Shown: positions 54,630 to 63,889, counted from the stretch's first letter. The stretch is 64,000 nt of DNA from Telluria sp042683405 (GCF_042683405.1 NZ_JBHUJS010000006.1:180504-244503); one strand, 5' to 3'. Numbers and translations are program-made. The notes: generated from the sequence alone by a model not told the origin.

Positions 54630-54657
54630 AAAAGCGCCCACCCGGGCGCTTTTTTTA
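54630..54657 (+). terminator. Intrinsic terminator after lon
   Basis: AAAGCGCCC and GGGCGCTTT form a 9-bp stem around ACCC followed by T residues, starting about 18 bases past the lon stop. Confidence 0.9.
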
Positions 54658-54686
54658 TGGGCACTGTCCCCGAAGGGAGCGACCGC
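54658..54686 (+). repeat. Dispersed GGG-ACTGTCCCC repeat, degenerate copy after lon
   Basis: GGGCACTGTCCCCGAAGGGA keeps the order of the family but with a mismatch in the first arm and a decayed second half. Confidence 0.5.
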
Positions 54687-54691
54687 GGCGG

Positions 54692-54726
54692 TGGCGGAAT
54701 CGGCCATGAATGGGGCGATTCCGCCA
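54692..54726. repeat. Inverted repeat with TGGCGGAATCGGCCAT core
   Basis: TGGCGGAATCG (54692-54702) mirrors CGATTCCGCCA (54716-54726), a perfect 11-bp repeat around a 13-base spacer. The 16-bp core 54692-54707 recurs, inverted, at 27800-27815. Confidence 0.6.
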
Positions 54727-54823
54727 CGCCGGCGACGCGCGCCGACGGTCCCGGATGGACAGTCACCACGGCACGGGCTCTCATGTTATTGTTCTGCATT
54801 CACCGATCACCCGACTTTGCCCG

Positions 54824-55963
54824 ATGACCGCATTCAAACACCTCCTTCCCCTGGCCCTGTGCACGCTGGCCGGCCTGGCCCACGCACAGGAAACCGTCAA
54901 GATCGGCCTGGCCGGTCCGCTGTCCGGCGAAATCGCCCACCTCGGCAAGGCACTGGAGAACGGCGCCGCCCTGGCCATCGAAGACCTGAACGCGCGTAAC
55001 GTCACCATCGGCGGCAAGAAGGTGACGTTCAAGCTGCAAAGCGAAGACGACGCCGCCGATCCGAAGCAGGGCACCGCGGTCGCGCAGAAGCTGGTCGATG
55101 CGCGCGTCAACGGCGTCGTCGGGCACGTCACCTCGGGCACCACGGTGCCCGCATCGCGCATCTACTACCAGGCCGGGATCCCGCAGGTCTCGCCCTCCGC
55201 CACCACGCCCGCGTACACGAAGCAGAAGTTCCCGACCGCGTTCCGGGTGGTCGCCAACGACAATATGCTGGGCGCGGCGCTCGGTCGCTATGCTGTCGAC
55301 AAGCTGGGCGCGCGCCACATCGCCGTGATCGACGACCGCTCCGCGTATGGACAGGGCGTGGCCGACCAGTTCGTGAAAGCGGCCAAGGCGCGCAATCGCG
55401 ACGTCAGGATCGCCAAGCGCGAGTTCACCAATGCCAAGGCAACCGACTTCACCGCGATCCTCACCACGATCCGCGCCAACAAGCCCGACCTGATCTTCTT
55501 CGGCGGCATGGACGCCAGCGCGGGCGCGATCCTGCGCCAGATGAAATCGCTCGGCATCACCACGCGCTTCATGGGCGGCGACGGCATCTGCACCGAAGCG
55601 CTGCCACGCCTGGCCGGCGCCGGCATGGGCGACGGGAATGTGATGTGTGCGGAGGCGGGCGGCGTCGACGGTCCGCAGGAAAAAGTGATGCGCGAATTCG
55701 TCACGCGCTTCAAGGCGAAATACAACAGCGACATCCAGACCTATGCGCCGTACGCGTACGATGCGGTGATGGTGCTGGCTGCGGCGATGCAGAAGGCCGG
55801 CTCCACCGAGCCTGCCAAATACCTGCCTGCGCTCAAGCGCATCCGCTACCAGGGCGTGACCGGCACCATCGAGTTCGATGCGGCCGGCGACTTGAAGCAT
55901 GGCGCGCTGACGCTGTCCACGTACAAGGGCGGCGCCAAGTCCAAGATCGCGGTCCTGCGCTAG
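54824..55963 (+). CDS. Branched-chain amino acid ABC transporter substrate-binding protein (LivK-like)
   Basis: A 379-aa periplasmic binding protein, type I fold. Signal peptide about 1-20 (LLPLALCTLAGLAHAQ). ETVKIGLAGPLSGEIAHLGK and the YYQAGIPQVSPSAT segment are typical of the LIV/amide-binding family. Start ATG 54824 is chosen for the signal peptide. No permease or ATPase genes are adjacent, so it is an orphan that may share transport partners encoded elsewhere. Exact ligand unknown. Confidence 0.92.
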   Translation: MTAFKHLLPLALCTLAGLAHAQETVKIGLAGPLSGEIAHLGKALENGAALAIEDLNARNVTIGGKKVTFKLQSEDDAADPKQGTAVAQKLVDARVNGVVGHVTSGTTVPASRIYYQAGIPQVSPSATTPAYTKQKFPTAFRVVANDNMLGAALGRYAVDKLGARHIAVIDDRSAYGQGVADQFVKAAKARNRDVRIAKREFTNAKATDFTAILTTIRANKPDLIFFGGMDASAGAILRQMKSLGITTRFMGGDGICTEALPRLAGAGMGDGNVMCAEAGGVDGPQEKVMREFVTRFKAKYNSDIQTYAPYAYDAVMVLAAAMQKAGSTEPAKYLPALKRIRYQGVTGTIEFDAAGDLKHGALTLSTYKGGAKSKIAVLR

Positions 55964-55969
55964 CATCGA

Positions 55970-56003
55970 AGGGGGACTGTCCCCGCAAGGGACCGTCCCC
56001 CGG
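55970..56003 (+). repeat. Dispersed GGGGACTGTCCCC palindrome, copy after the binding-protein gene
   Basis: GGGGGACTGTCCCC, spacer GCAA, GGGACCGTCCCCC. The best-preserved copy, 7 bases past the stop codon. Confidence 0.75.
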
Positions 56004-56046
56004 TCTTGACGATGCGTCCAGCGCTGTCGCATTTTCGGCGCCACGC

Positions 56047-56076
56047 TTGACACGAATTGCGCGCGCCGAGTCTAAT
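56047..56076 (+). promoter_or_regulatory. Candidate sigma-70 promoter of hupB
   Basis: A perfect TTGACA (56047-56052) and TCTAAT (56071-56076), 18 bases apart, lie 32 bases before the HU start codon. Confidence 0.65.
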
Positions 56077-56108
56077 ACGCCCTGCAGTTTTTCTCCCAAG
56101 GATACGTA

Positions 56109-56381
56109 GTGAACAAAACAGATTTGATCGAAGAGATCGCCAAGTCGGCGGACATCACCAAGGCATCGGCAACGCGCGCACTGGACGCGATGCTCAACGC
56201 AGTCACCACCACGCTCGCCAACGACGGCAGCGTGACCCTGGTGGGCTTCGGCACCTTCTCGGTGGGCGAGCGCGCAGCGCGCGTCGGCCGCGATCCACGC
56301 ACCAAGGAAGCCATCCAGATCGAAGCGGCGAAGGTTCCTAAATTTAAAGCTGGTAAAGCGCTGAAAGATGCTGTAAACTAA
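56109..56381 (+). CDS. hupB: DNA-binding protein HU-beta
   Basis: A 90-aa nucleoid-associated protein that bends DNA as a dimer. MNKTDLIEEIAKSADITKA is the standard N-terminus; GTG serves as the start at 56109. The arm motif GRDPRTKEAIQIEAAKVPKF is present with the conserved RDPRT, followed by KAGKALKDAVN. It lies downstream of lon as in many proteobacteria (lon-hupB). tRNA-Asp follows 43 bases after the stop. Confidence 0.98.
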   Translation: MNKTDLIEEIAKSADITKASATRALDAMLNAVTTTLANDGSVTLVGFGTFSVGERAARVGRDPRTKEAIQIEAAKVPKFKAGKALKDAVN

Positions 56382-56424
56382 TGGTCTTTCAGCGATGCCT
56401 CATCGCTGAGTAGCACAAGTTTCT

Positions 56425-56501
56425 GGAGCGGTAGTTCAGTTGGTTAGAATACCGGCCTGTCACGCCGGGGGTCGCGGGTTCGAGTCCCGTCCGCTCCGCC
56501 A
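56425..56501 (+). tRNA. tRNA-Asp (anticodon GUC)
   Basis: A 77-base cloverleaf with encoded CCA. The acceptor stem GGAGCGG pairs with CCGCTCC. The anticodon stem CCGGC/GCCGG closes loop CTGTCAC, giving GUC. The T-arm has GGTTCGAGTCC. Confidence 0.97.
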
Positions 56502-56508
56502 GAAAGAG

Positions 56509-56541
56509 AAAATGGTCCGCCTCGCGCGGGCCATTTTTTTT
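56509..56541 (+). terminator. Intrinsic terminator after tRNA-Asp
   Basis: AAAATGGTCCGC and GCGGGCCATTTT form a 12-bp stem with one G-T pair around CTCGC, followed by T residues. Confidence 0.9.
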
Positions 56542-56605
56542 ATCCGGCCGCGCCGCGCCAGCCACCGCACTGTATGATGCGCTGTCCTCAATCCCGCGCG
56601 CGTCC

Positions 56606-58855
56606 ATGTCCACCAGCCCCGCCTCCCGCAAACCCCGTCTCGGATCGTACCTGTCGCTGTGGTTCTCGCTGCTGTCGATCGTGCTGACGCTGGTGCTGGT
56701 GCAGGTAATCGGGATGGCGGCGTCGGAAGCGCTGCGCGTCAATATCGGCAATGGCCTGGCGGCGATTGCCGGACAGGCCGTCGACAAACTGGATCGCGGC
56801 ATGTACGAGCGCTACCGCGAGGTGCGGCTGATGGCGCAGCGGTCCGACATCGAATCGTCCCGCGTGCCTGCTGCGGCCAAGCGCCGCGTCCTCGAAAGCA
56901 TCCGCGCAACCTATCCGTATTACGCCTGGATCGGCCTGACCGACATGAACGGCACCGTGAAAGTCGCCACCGGCGCCATGCTGGAAGGCGCGGACGTGAG
57001 CAAGCGTCCATGGTTCCACAATGCGCTGAAAGGCGTCCACCTCGGCGACGTGCACGACGCGGTGCTGCTCGCAAAACTCCTGCCATCGACCTCGAACGAG
57101 CCTAAACGCTTCGTCGACGTCGCCTTCCCCTATGTGGACGAGCATGGCCGGCAAGCCGGCGTGCTGGGTACGCACCTGTCGTGGAGCTGGGCGCGCGAAG
57201 TCGAGCGCTCCGTGTTCGTGCATGCATCGCGCCGTCCGCTGGAAACCCTGATCGCCAGCGCCGACGGCACCGTCCTGCTCGGACCCGAGGGCATGCGCGA
57301 CACCAGGCTGGACCTGGGCAGCGTGCACGCCGCGCGCAGCGGCAACGGCTACATGGTCGAGGATTGGCCTGACGGCAAACGCTACCTGGTCGGCTATGCG
57401 CAAAGCCAGGGCTATGCCGACTATCCGGGGCTTGGATGGAAAGTGCTGGTGCGCCAGGAACTGAAGACGGCGTACGAGCCGGTGGCGCAGATCCAGCAAA
57501 AAGCATTTTGGAGCGGCATGGCGGTCGCCGCGCTGTTCACGGTGATGGGATTCGTGACCGCGCGCCGCATCACCAAGCCGATTGTCGAACTGGCGCAGGC
57601 ATCGCAGCGCATGGGGGCAGGGGAGACCTTGCTGCTGCCGGCATCGTCCGCCTCGTTCCGCGAAGTGGAGAGCCTGTCCGGCGCGCTATCGGACCTGGTG
57701 GGCCAACTGGTGCAGCAGAAGGACGCGCTGGCGGAACTGAACGTATCGCTGGAACAGCGCGTGGCCGAGCGCACGCGCGAACTGGCCAGCGCCCTCGAGG
57801 TCGTGCGTATCGAGCAGGAACGCGTGCGCACGATCGTCGAGACGGCCCAGGATGCCTACGTTGCGACCGACCTCGCCGGCCGCGTGATCGAATGGAATGC
57901 CGCCGCCGAGCGCATGTTCGGCTGGAGCAAAGCGGAAGCGATCGGCGCCTCCTTGCCGGACCTCGTGCTGCCGGAGGCGCTGCGGGCCCGCTTCCGCCAG
58001 ACCTACCTGGCGCTTGAGTCGGGCCGGCTGGACGTGAGCGGCAGGCTGCAGCGCACCGTGATCGACCGCGCGGGCCGCGAATTCCCGGTCGAACTGTCCG
58101 TGGGCATGCTGTCCGACCGCGGGCAGACCTTCGTCAGCGCCTTCCTGCATGACATTTCCGAGCGTCGCAAGATCGAGCAGCTGAAGAACGAGTTTATCTC
58201 CACTGTCTCGCACGAGTTGCGCACGCCGCTGACGTCGATCAGCGCCTCGCTGTCGATGCTCAACGACGGCATGGCGGGCGAGCTGCCCGAGGACATCCGC
58301 GTCCTGATCGGCATCGCCAACGCCAGCTGCGAGCGGCTGGTGCGGCTGGTGAACAATGTGCTCGATATCGAGAAGATCGAGGCGGGCGGCGTCGCCTACG
58401 ACATCGGCGAGCAGGATGTGTGCGCGCTGGTGGAATCGGCCGCCGCGTCGATGCAGGCCTTCGCGCAGGAGCACGGCGTGACGCTGGCGGCGCGCTGCGC
58501 TGACGGCCTGCGCGCGCGCACCGATGCCGATGCCGTCTCGCAGGTGCTCGCCAACCTGCTGTCGAATGCGATCAAGTTCTCGCAGCGGGGCGGCGAAGTG
58601 CAGCTGCGCGCCGAACCACACGAATCGGGGGTGCGCATCGTGGTGGCCGACAACGGCCGCGGGATCCCGCTTGCGTTCCGTTCGACCATCTTCCAGAAGT
58701 TCGCGCAGGCCGACGCGAGCGACTCGCGCGAGCGCGGCGGCACCGGCCTGGGGCTGGCGATCACCAAGCGCATTGTCGAGGACCTGGGCGGCTCGATCGG
58801 CTTCGACAGCGAAGAAGGCAAGGGCACTTCTTTCTACGTGATCCTGCCGGGCTGA
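56606..58855 (+). CDS. Sensor histidine kinase (dCache-HAMP-PAS-HisKA-HATPase)
   Basis: A 749-aa membrane kinase. A transmembrane helix (about 16-39) leads into a periplasmic double Cache sensor (about 45-300, SKRPWFHNALKG is typical), then a second helix (about 303-322), a HAMP and coiled coil, and a PAS domain (about 405-520). The kinase core has H-box STVSHELRTPLTSI, N-box LANLLSNAIKFSQ and G boxes ADNGRGIP and GGTGLGLAI. There is no receiver domain. It converges on a leftward operon that begins with a lone response regulator, a plausible partner. Confidence 0.93.
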   Translation: MSTSPASRKPRLGSYLSLWFSLLSIVLTLVLVQVIGMAASEALRVNIGNGLAAIAGQAVDKLDRGMYERYREVRLMAQRSDIESSRVPAAAKRRVLESIRATYPYYAWIGLTDMNGTVKVATGAMLEGADVSKRPWFHNALKGVHLGDVHDAVLLAKLLPSTSNEPKRFVDVAFPYVDEHGRQAGVLGTHLSWSWAREVERSVFVHASRRPLETLIASADGTVLLGPEGMRDTRLDLGSVHAARSGNGYMVEDWPDGKRYLVGYAQSQGYADYPGLGWKVLVRQELKTAYEPVAQIQQKAFWSGMAVAALFTVMGFVTARRITKPIVELAQASQRMGAGETLLLPASSASFREVESLSGALSDLVGQLVQQKDALAELNVSLEQRVAERTRELASALEVVRIEQERVRTIVETAQDAYVATDLAGRVIEWNAAAERMFGWSKAEAIGASLPDLVLPEALRARFRQTYLALESGRLDVSGRLQRTVIDRAGREFPVELSVGMLSDRGQTFVSAFLHDISERRKIEQLKNEFISTVSHELRTPLTSISASLSMLNDGMAGELPEDIRVLIGIANASCERLVRLVNNVLDIEKIEAGGVAYDIGEQDVCALVESAAASMQAFAQEHGVTLAARCADGLRARTDADAVSQVLANLLSNAIKFSQRGGEVQLRAEPHESGVRIVVADNGRGIPLAFRSTIFQKFAQADASDSRERGGTGLGLAITKRIVEDLGGSIGFDSEEGKGTSFYVILPG

Positions 58856-58861
58856 GGAACG

Positions 58862-60280
58862 TTACGGCGGCGGCAGGCTTTGCCAGTTGCCGCGCCGTTT
58901 CATTGCGCCCCACTTGGCTTCGGACTGGCGCGCCCAGCGATACAGGCCGACCAGGCGCCACCAGCTGTTCAATTGGCGGTAGCCGAAGTTCTCCAGGACC
59001 ACCACCAGTCCCAGGCGCAGCAATTGCGCCCCCTTGGGGTAGATGTGGAAGGACATCTCTTCCAGCAGCAGGCCGGAGGCCGACAGCAGGATGCCCAGCC
59101 CGATCGCGACGAACAGGAAGGCCGCGAATGCCTCCCATGAGATCCAGCCCAATGCGAACCCGACCGCCATGAACACATAGCCGCCCAGCTCCACCAGGGG
59201 CCCAAGCCACTCGAACAGCATCAGGAAGGGAAAGGCGATCCAGCCGGGCGCGCCCCCATTCCGGCTGAACATCAGGCCCCAGTTGGCGCTCAGGCTTTCG
59301 CCCAGGCCGCGCTGCCAGCGGATGCGCTGGTTGCGCAGCGTGGCGCGGTCCTCCGGCGCCTCGGTCCAGCAAACCGGATCGGGCACGAACACGATCTTGT
59401 AATGCTCGCGCTTTTGCCGCATCAGGCGGTGCAGGCGCACCACCAGTTCCATGTCCTCGCCGATCGACCGTGGCAGGTACCCGCCGGCTTCGATGACCTT
59501 GTCCTTGCGGAAGACGCCGAATGCGCCCGATACGATCAGCATGGCGTTGATGGCGGACCAGCCCAGGCGCCCGAACAGGAAGGCGCGCAGGTATTCCACC
59601 ACCTGGAACATGGCCCACGGATTCGACGGCAGGCCCACCTTGGTCAGGAAGCCGCCGCGCACCTCGCAGCCATTGGCGATCCGCACGGTGCCCCCGGTGG
59701 CGATCACGCTGGAATCGGACAGGAAGGGCTTGACCACACGCTGCAGGCTGTCGCGCTGCAGGACCGAATCGGCGTCCACGCCGCAGAACAGCGGGTAGCG
59801 CGAGGCATTGATGCCGACGTTGAGCGCATCGGCCTTGCCGCCGTTTTCCTTGTCCACCACGCGCAGGTTGGCGTAGCGTGCCGAGACATACATGCCGCGC
59901 ACCGGCTGCGTTGCAAGTTGCACGCGGTAGGCCTCAGGGTGCGGGTGCAAGTCGAACTCGCGCTTGAGCGCTTCCAGCGTGCCGTCGGCCGAGCCGTCGT
60001 TGACCACCACCACTTCGAACTGCGGATAGGTCAGTTGCAGCATCGAGCGCACGGATGCGGCAATGGTGGCTTCTTCGTTATAGGCCGGCACCAGGATGCT
60101 GATCGGCGGCTCCAGGCCAGAGTAAATCTGGGGCAGGTCCTCCAGCAGCATTTCCTGCGCGCGGCGGCGCAGCGAGACCACCGACACCAGGTTGAGCACC
60201 AGGTAGCCGAGATTGAGCGCAATGAAGTAGGCCAGCACGAACCACGTCGTCAGTTCGATCAGGAAGCGGACAATCGTCAT
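58862..60280 (-). CDS. Family 2 glycosyltransferase, processive-type, membrane
   Basis: A 472-aa inner-membrane glycosyltransferase of the PgaC/cellulose-synthase-like GT2 group. Helix at 7-30, then the catalytic domain with ISILVPAYNEEATI, VVNDGSADGT, GVDADSVLQ, GEDMELVVRLHR and QRIRWQRG (D, DxD, ED and QxxRW motifs all intact), then three or four helices near the C-terminus. It should polymerise a nucleotide sugar into an exported polysaccharide; the sugar is unknown. Coupled (ATGA overlap) to the HEAT-repeat gene upstream. Confidence 0.92.
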   Translation of the reverse strand: MTIVRFLIELTTWFVLAYFIALNLGYLVLNLVSVVSLRRRAQEMLLEDLPQIYSGLEPPISILVPAYNEEATIAASVRSMLQLTYPQFEVVVVNDGSADGTLEALKREFDLHPHPEAYRVQLATQPVRGMYVSARYANLRVVDKENGGKADALNVGINASRYPLFCGVDADSVLQRDSLQRVVKPFLSDSSVIATGGTVRIANGCEVRGGFLTKVGLPSNPWAMFQVVEYLRAFLFGRLGWSAINAMLIVSGAFGVFRKDKVIEAGGYLPRSIGEDMELVVRLHRLMRQKREHYKIVFVPDPVCWTEAPEDRATLRNQRIRWQRGLGESLSANWGLMFSRNGGAPGWIAFPFLMLFEWLGPLVELGGYVFMAVGFALGWISWEAFAAFLFVAIGLGILLSASGLLLEEMSFHIYPKGAQLLRLGLVVVLENFGYRQLNSWWRLVGLYRWARQSEAKWGAMKRRGNWQSLPPP

Positions 60281-61326
60281 GGCGCCACTCCTTGCGCCGC
60301 CACCTGGCGCAGCATGTCGATTGCGTAGCGGTCGCCCGTCTGCGCGGCCATGTGTTCGATGGTGGCCATGTCCAGGTAGGGCGAGGCGGCCAGCGCCTCC
60401 GCGGCGCGCAGGCGCACCCACCATTCGCGGTCCGCGAGCAGCGACACCAGCAGGGGAGCATCTTCCGGCGCGCCCGTGCGGCCCAGCGCGCGGGCGGCGT
60501 GCAGGCGCACGCGCCACTGCGGGTGGCGGGCCAGCAGACGCAGTTCCGGCAGGAGGGCAGGATCGTTCACCAGCCGCAGCGCCGCCACCAGCACGGCTTC
60601 GTCCCCTTGGGCCAGGAGCCGCCTGTGCAGCGCTACCGGCAGGACGGCGCGGATGCCTTCGGCAAGGCGCAGGGCGCCCGGCAACTGCGCCGTGTCCAGT
60701 CCTTCCAGCCGGGACACCAGGGCTTGCGCGACTGCCGGTCCGCCGTCGCACAGGATCAGCACCACGCGCGATTGCGCCCAGTCCGGGCGCGCCAGTGCGG
60801 CATCCACCACGGCCTGCGCCGCACGTTCCGGGGCCGCCTGCATCAGGGCCCACGCAGCATTGATCGAGACCACGCCACTGGCGCTGTGCAGCTTGCGCTC
60901 CAGCGCGCCGAAGGCCGCGGCGTCGCGCATGTAGCCCAGCACCAGGATCGCCAGCAGCACGTCGCCGCGGCGGCCGCTTGCCAGCAGCTTGCGCGCGTAG
61001 GCGTCGCAGCCGAGCCGCCGCGCGAGTTCGTTCAGCTGCTCGGTGGCTCCGCCGCGCAGGGAGGCGTGCAGGTGGATCCACAGTTTCAGGAACGGTCGCA
61101 TGCGCTTGGCTGTGAGGACCGGCAGCTCGCCCGGCGCGTCTCCCGCGATGGCCGCAGCCAGCACAGGGCGCCACACTTCGACCACGCGCTGGTAGCGGCG
61201 CTGGCTGCGCAGCAGCGCCACGCGCAAGGCGAGGATCGACAAGGCAAGGGCCAGCGTCAGCGCAAACGCGCCCAGGCCGGTCCACCACGCTGCCAGCAGG
61301 ACCGGGTCAGCGCTGGGGACGGCCAA
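60277..61326 (-). CDS. HEAT-repeat protein with N-terminal membrane anchor
   Basis: A 349-aa protein with one N-terminal helix (residues 14-36) and a HEAT-like alpha-alpha repeat array (about 65-345), for example LPELRLLARHPQWRVRLHAA and RALGRTGAPEDAPLLVSLLA, where helix pairs repeat about every 31 residues. Such arrays scaffold protein partners. Since its stop overlaps the glycosyltransferase start, it probably assembles with or regulates that enzyme. No catalytic motif seen. Confidence 0.85.
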   Translation of the reverse strand: MAVPSADPVLLAAWWTGLGAFALTLALALSILALRVALLRSQRRYQRVVEVWRPVLAAAIAGDAPGELPVLTAKRMRPFLKLWIHLHASLRGGATEQLNELARRLGCDAYARKLLASGRRGDVLLAILVLGYMRDAAAFGALERKLHSASGVVSINAAWALMQAAPERAAQAVVDAALARPDWAQSRVVLILCDGGPAVAQALVSRLEGLDTAQLPGALRLAEGIRAVLPVALHRRLLAQGDEAVLVAALRLVNDPALLPELRLLARHPQWRVRLHAARALGRTGAPEDAPLLVSLLADREWWVRLRAAEALAASPYLDMATIEHMAAQTGDRYAIDMLRQVAAQGVAP

Positions 61327-61365
61327 GGGCGAGAACTCCGTTGTCGGGGGCGGGACTGGCCGGCG

Positions 61366-61776
61366 TCATGGCACGGTCCGCAGGTAGCGGCGGATGCGCG
61401 CCAGCAGCTCGTTGGGCTGGAATGGCTTGAGCATGTAGTCATTCGCGCCGGCGTCGAGCGCGCGCACGATGTCAGGCTCCTGGTTCTTCGCCGTCAGCAT
61501 GATGACCGGGGTGTTCTCCCAGCCGGCTTGCGCGCGGATCACGCGCACCAGCTCGAAGCCATCCACGTGCGGCAGCATCACGTCGAGCAGCACCAGCTCG
61601 GGAGGAGGGGACGCCTGGATATGGCTGCGGGCCACGGCGCCATCGGCCGCCACGGTGACCAGGAAACCCTGGCGCTGCAACATGAACTTGAGGATCTGTG
61701 CGATATGGTCGTCGTCCTCGATCACCAGGATCGAGTGGGATTTGCCTGATTGTCGTTCTGCCATCGTTCGGGTCAT
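61366..61776 (-). CDS. Single-domain response regulator
   Basis: A 136-aa stand-alone receiver: ILVIEDDDHIAQILK acidic pocket, VLLDVMLPHVDG phosphoacceptor Asp, VIMLTAKNQ Thr and MLKPFQPNELLARI Lys. No output domain. ATG 61776 and ATG 61764 are both possible starts. First gene of the operon with the HEAT protein (39 bases away) and the glycosyltransferase, so it may control polysaccharide synthesis through protein contacts. Confidence 0.92.
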   Translation of the reverse strand: MTRTMAERQSGKSHSILVIEDDDHIAQILKFMLQRQGFLVTVAADGAVARSHIQASPPPELVLLDVMLPHVDGFELVRVIRAQAGWENTPVIMLTAKNQEPDIVRALDAGANDYMLKPFQPNELLARIRRYLRTVP

Positions 61777-61828
61777 CTGGTGTCCAGCCGCTATCTTAGC
61801 CGAGGCGGGGAACGTGTGTCTTACTTAA

Positions 61829-61858
61829 TTGGAATGCAAATCTTCAGCATGCTATACT
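61829..61858 (+). promoter_or_regulatory. Candidate promoter of ppiD
   Basis: TTGGAA (61829-61834) and TATACT (61853-61858) are 18 bases apart, giving a leader of about 90 bases before ppiD. Confidence 0.55.
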
Positions 61859-61954
61859 CCAGCGCCACTTTCGGACACTGCCCGAAGGGGCATCCTGGAG
61901 GCGGACCGCGGTTCGCCTTGTTCCATGTGACTCACTCAACAGAATTGTCTGCCC

Positions 61955-63868
61955 ATGTTTGAAACTGTTCGCACCCACAGGAAATTTATGATGGGCCTGC
62001 TCCTTGTGCTCATCATCCCGTCCTTCGTCCTGGTCGGCCTCAACACCTACGATTCGGGCAGCAGTGCTGACACGATCGCCACCGTCGGCGACCGCAAGGT
62101 CAGCCAGATCGAGTTCGAGGAAGCCCAGCGCTCGCAAATCGACCGCTATCGCGAGGCGCTCGGCGCGCAGTTCGATCCGAAGATGGTCGATACGCCGGAA
62201 GAAAAGCAGCGCGTGCTCGACGGCCTGATCACCCAGCGTGCGCTGGATGTCGAAATCGACAAGAATCATATGAGCGTGGACGACGCCACGCTGGCCGCGT
62301 TCTACGGTAAGACGCTGGTGGGTGCAGACGGCAAGTTCGACGTGAACCAGTACAAGAGCGTCGCCGCCCAGCAGGGCCTGACCACGGCAGGCCTCGACCA
62401 GATGGTGCGCCGCCAGCTCGCGCTGGAACAGGTGACCAGCTCGATCGAGTCCACCGGCTTTGCGCCACGCACGGTTGCGAACCGCCTGTCGGACATCCGC
62501 GAACAGGAGCGCGAAGCGCAGGAACTGCTGTTCCCGGCCGCGCAATACGCCTCGCAGGTGAAGGTGACCGACGCGATGGTCAAGGCCTTCTACGACAAGA
62601 ACGCCGCGATGTTCCAGGTGCCCGAGCAGGCCACCATCGAATACGTCGTATTCGATAGTGCAGCCGTGGCGCCGCAAGTGTCGGTCACCGACGCTGAAAT
62701 TGCCGCCTACTACAACCAGAACAAGAAGCGCTACGCGACCGAAGAGCAGCGCCGCGCCAGCCACATCCTGATCAACGCCAGCCGCGAGGCGCCGGCCGCC
62801 GAGAAGACCGCTGCGCGCGCCAAGGCTGCCGCACTGCTCGAGCAGCTGCGCAAGAACCCTGCCGATTTCGCCCGCCTGGCGCGCGAGAATTCGCAGGATC
62901 CGGGTTCGGCTGAAGTGGGCGGCGACCTGGGCGTGACCGAGAAGGGCGCCTTCGTCAAGCCGGTGGAAGACGCGATCTACGCGCTCAAGCAGGGCGAGAT
63001 TAGCAACCTGGTCGAATCCGAGTACGGCTACCACATCATCACCGTCACCGAGATCAAGCCGGCCACCGTGCGCCCGCTGGAAGAAGTGAAGGGCGAGATC
63101 GAGACCGAACTGCGCAACCAGAAATCGGGCCGCAAGTATTCCGAGCTGGCCGAGGCCTTCACCAACACGGTGTACGAACAGTCGGACAGCCTGAAGCCAG
63201 CCGCCGAGAAGCTGGGCGTGCAGGTACAGACCGCAAGCAATGTCTCGCGTACCCCAAGCCAGGCTGGCGGCACCGCGCCGTACAACAACGCCAAGTTCCT
63301 GCAGGCCCTGTTCTCGGAAGACACGATCAAGAACAAGCGCAACACGGAAGCCATTGAAGTCGCGCCAAGCACGCTGGTCTCGGGCCGCATCGTCGAGTAC
63401 AAGCCAGCGACCGTGCGTCCGCTGGCTGAAGTGGCCCCGGCAATCCGCGAACGCGTGCTGCAGGAAGAGGCGATGCGCCTGGCGAAAGCTGCCGGCGAAG
63501 CCAAGCTGGCCGGCGTCAAGGCATCGGGCGACGCCACCGGATTCGGTGAGCCGAAGCTGGTGACTCGCACCCAGCAGCCGCCGTTCAACCAGGTGGGCGC
63601 GATCGCCGTGCTCAAGGCCGATGTCAGCAAGCTGCCTGCCTACGTGGGCGTGGAGGTGCCGGGCCAGGGCTACGCGGTGTACCGCATCAACAAGGTGCAG
63701 CAGTCCGCGCCTGACGTCGAGCGCCGCAAGGCCGAAGCGCAGCAGATCAGCAACGTGGTCGCGCAACAGGAAACCTACAGCTACCTGGAAGCGCTGAAGA
63801 AGAAGGCCAACGTCAAGATCAAGCGTCCGGTGACGGCGCCTGCAACGGCGCCGGCTGCGGCGCAGTAA
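61955..63868 (+). CDS. ppiD: Periplasmic folding chaperone PpiD (SurA N-terminal/PpiC-type)
   Basis: A 637-aa inner-membrane-anchored periplasmic chaperone. Short cytoplasmic N-terminus, one helix (about 10-29, FMMGLLLVLIIPSFVLVGL), SurA_N-like domain (about 35-170), a parvulin-type domain around 255-370 (RRASHILINASREA, GGDLGVTEKGAF, YGYHIITVTEI) and a C-terminal domain. It assists folding of exported proteins near the Sec translocon. In enterobacteria ppiD follows hupB directly; here tRNA-Asp and four signalling/polysaccharide genes lie between. Confidence 0.95.
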   Translation: MFETVRTHRKFMMGLLLVLIIPSFVLVGLNTYDSGSSADTIATVGDRKVSQIEFEEAQRSQIDRYREALGAQFDPKMVDTPEEKQRVLDGLITQRALDVEIDKNHMSVDDATLAAFYGKTLVGADGKFDVNQYKSVAAQQGLTTAGLDQMVRRQLALEQVTSSIESTGFAPRTVANRLSDIREQEREAQELLFPAAQYASQVKVTDAMVKAFYDKNAAMFQVPEQATIEYVVFDSAAVAPQVSVTDAEIAAYYNQNKKRYATEEQRRASHILINASREAPAAEKTAARAKAAALLEQLRKNPADFARLARENSQDPGSAEVGGDLGVTEKGAFVKPVEDAIYALKQGEISNLVESEYGYHIITVTEIKPATVRPLEEVKGEIETELRNQKSGRKYSELAEAFTNTVYEQSDSLKPAAEKLGVQVQTASNVSRTPSQAGGTAPYNNAKFLQALFSEDTIKNKRNTEAIEVAPSTLVSGRIVEYKPATVRPLAEVAPAIRERVLQEEAMRLAKAAGEAKLAGVKASGDATGFGEPKLVTRTQQPPFNQVGAIAVLKADVSKLPAYVGVEVPGQGYAVYRINKVQQSAPDVERRKAEAQQISNVVAQQETYSYLEALKKKANVKIKRPVTAPATAPAAAQ

Positions 63869-63889
63869 GCGGCCACGCAATAAAAAAGG

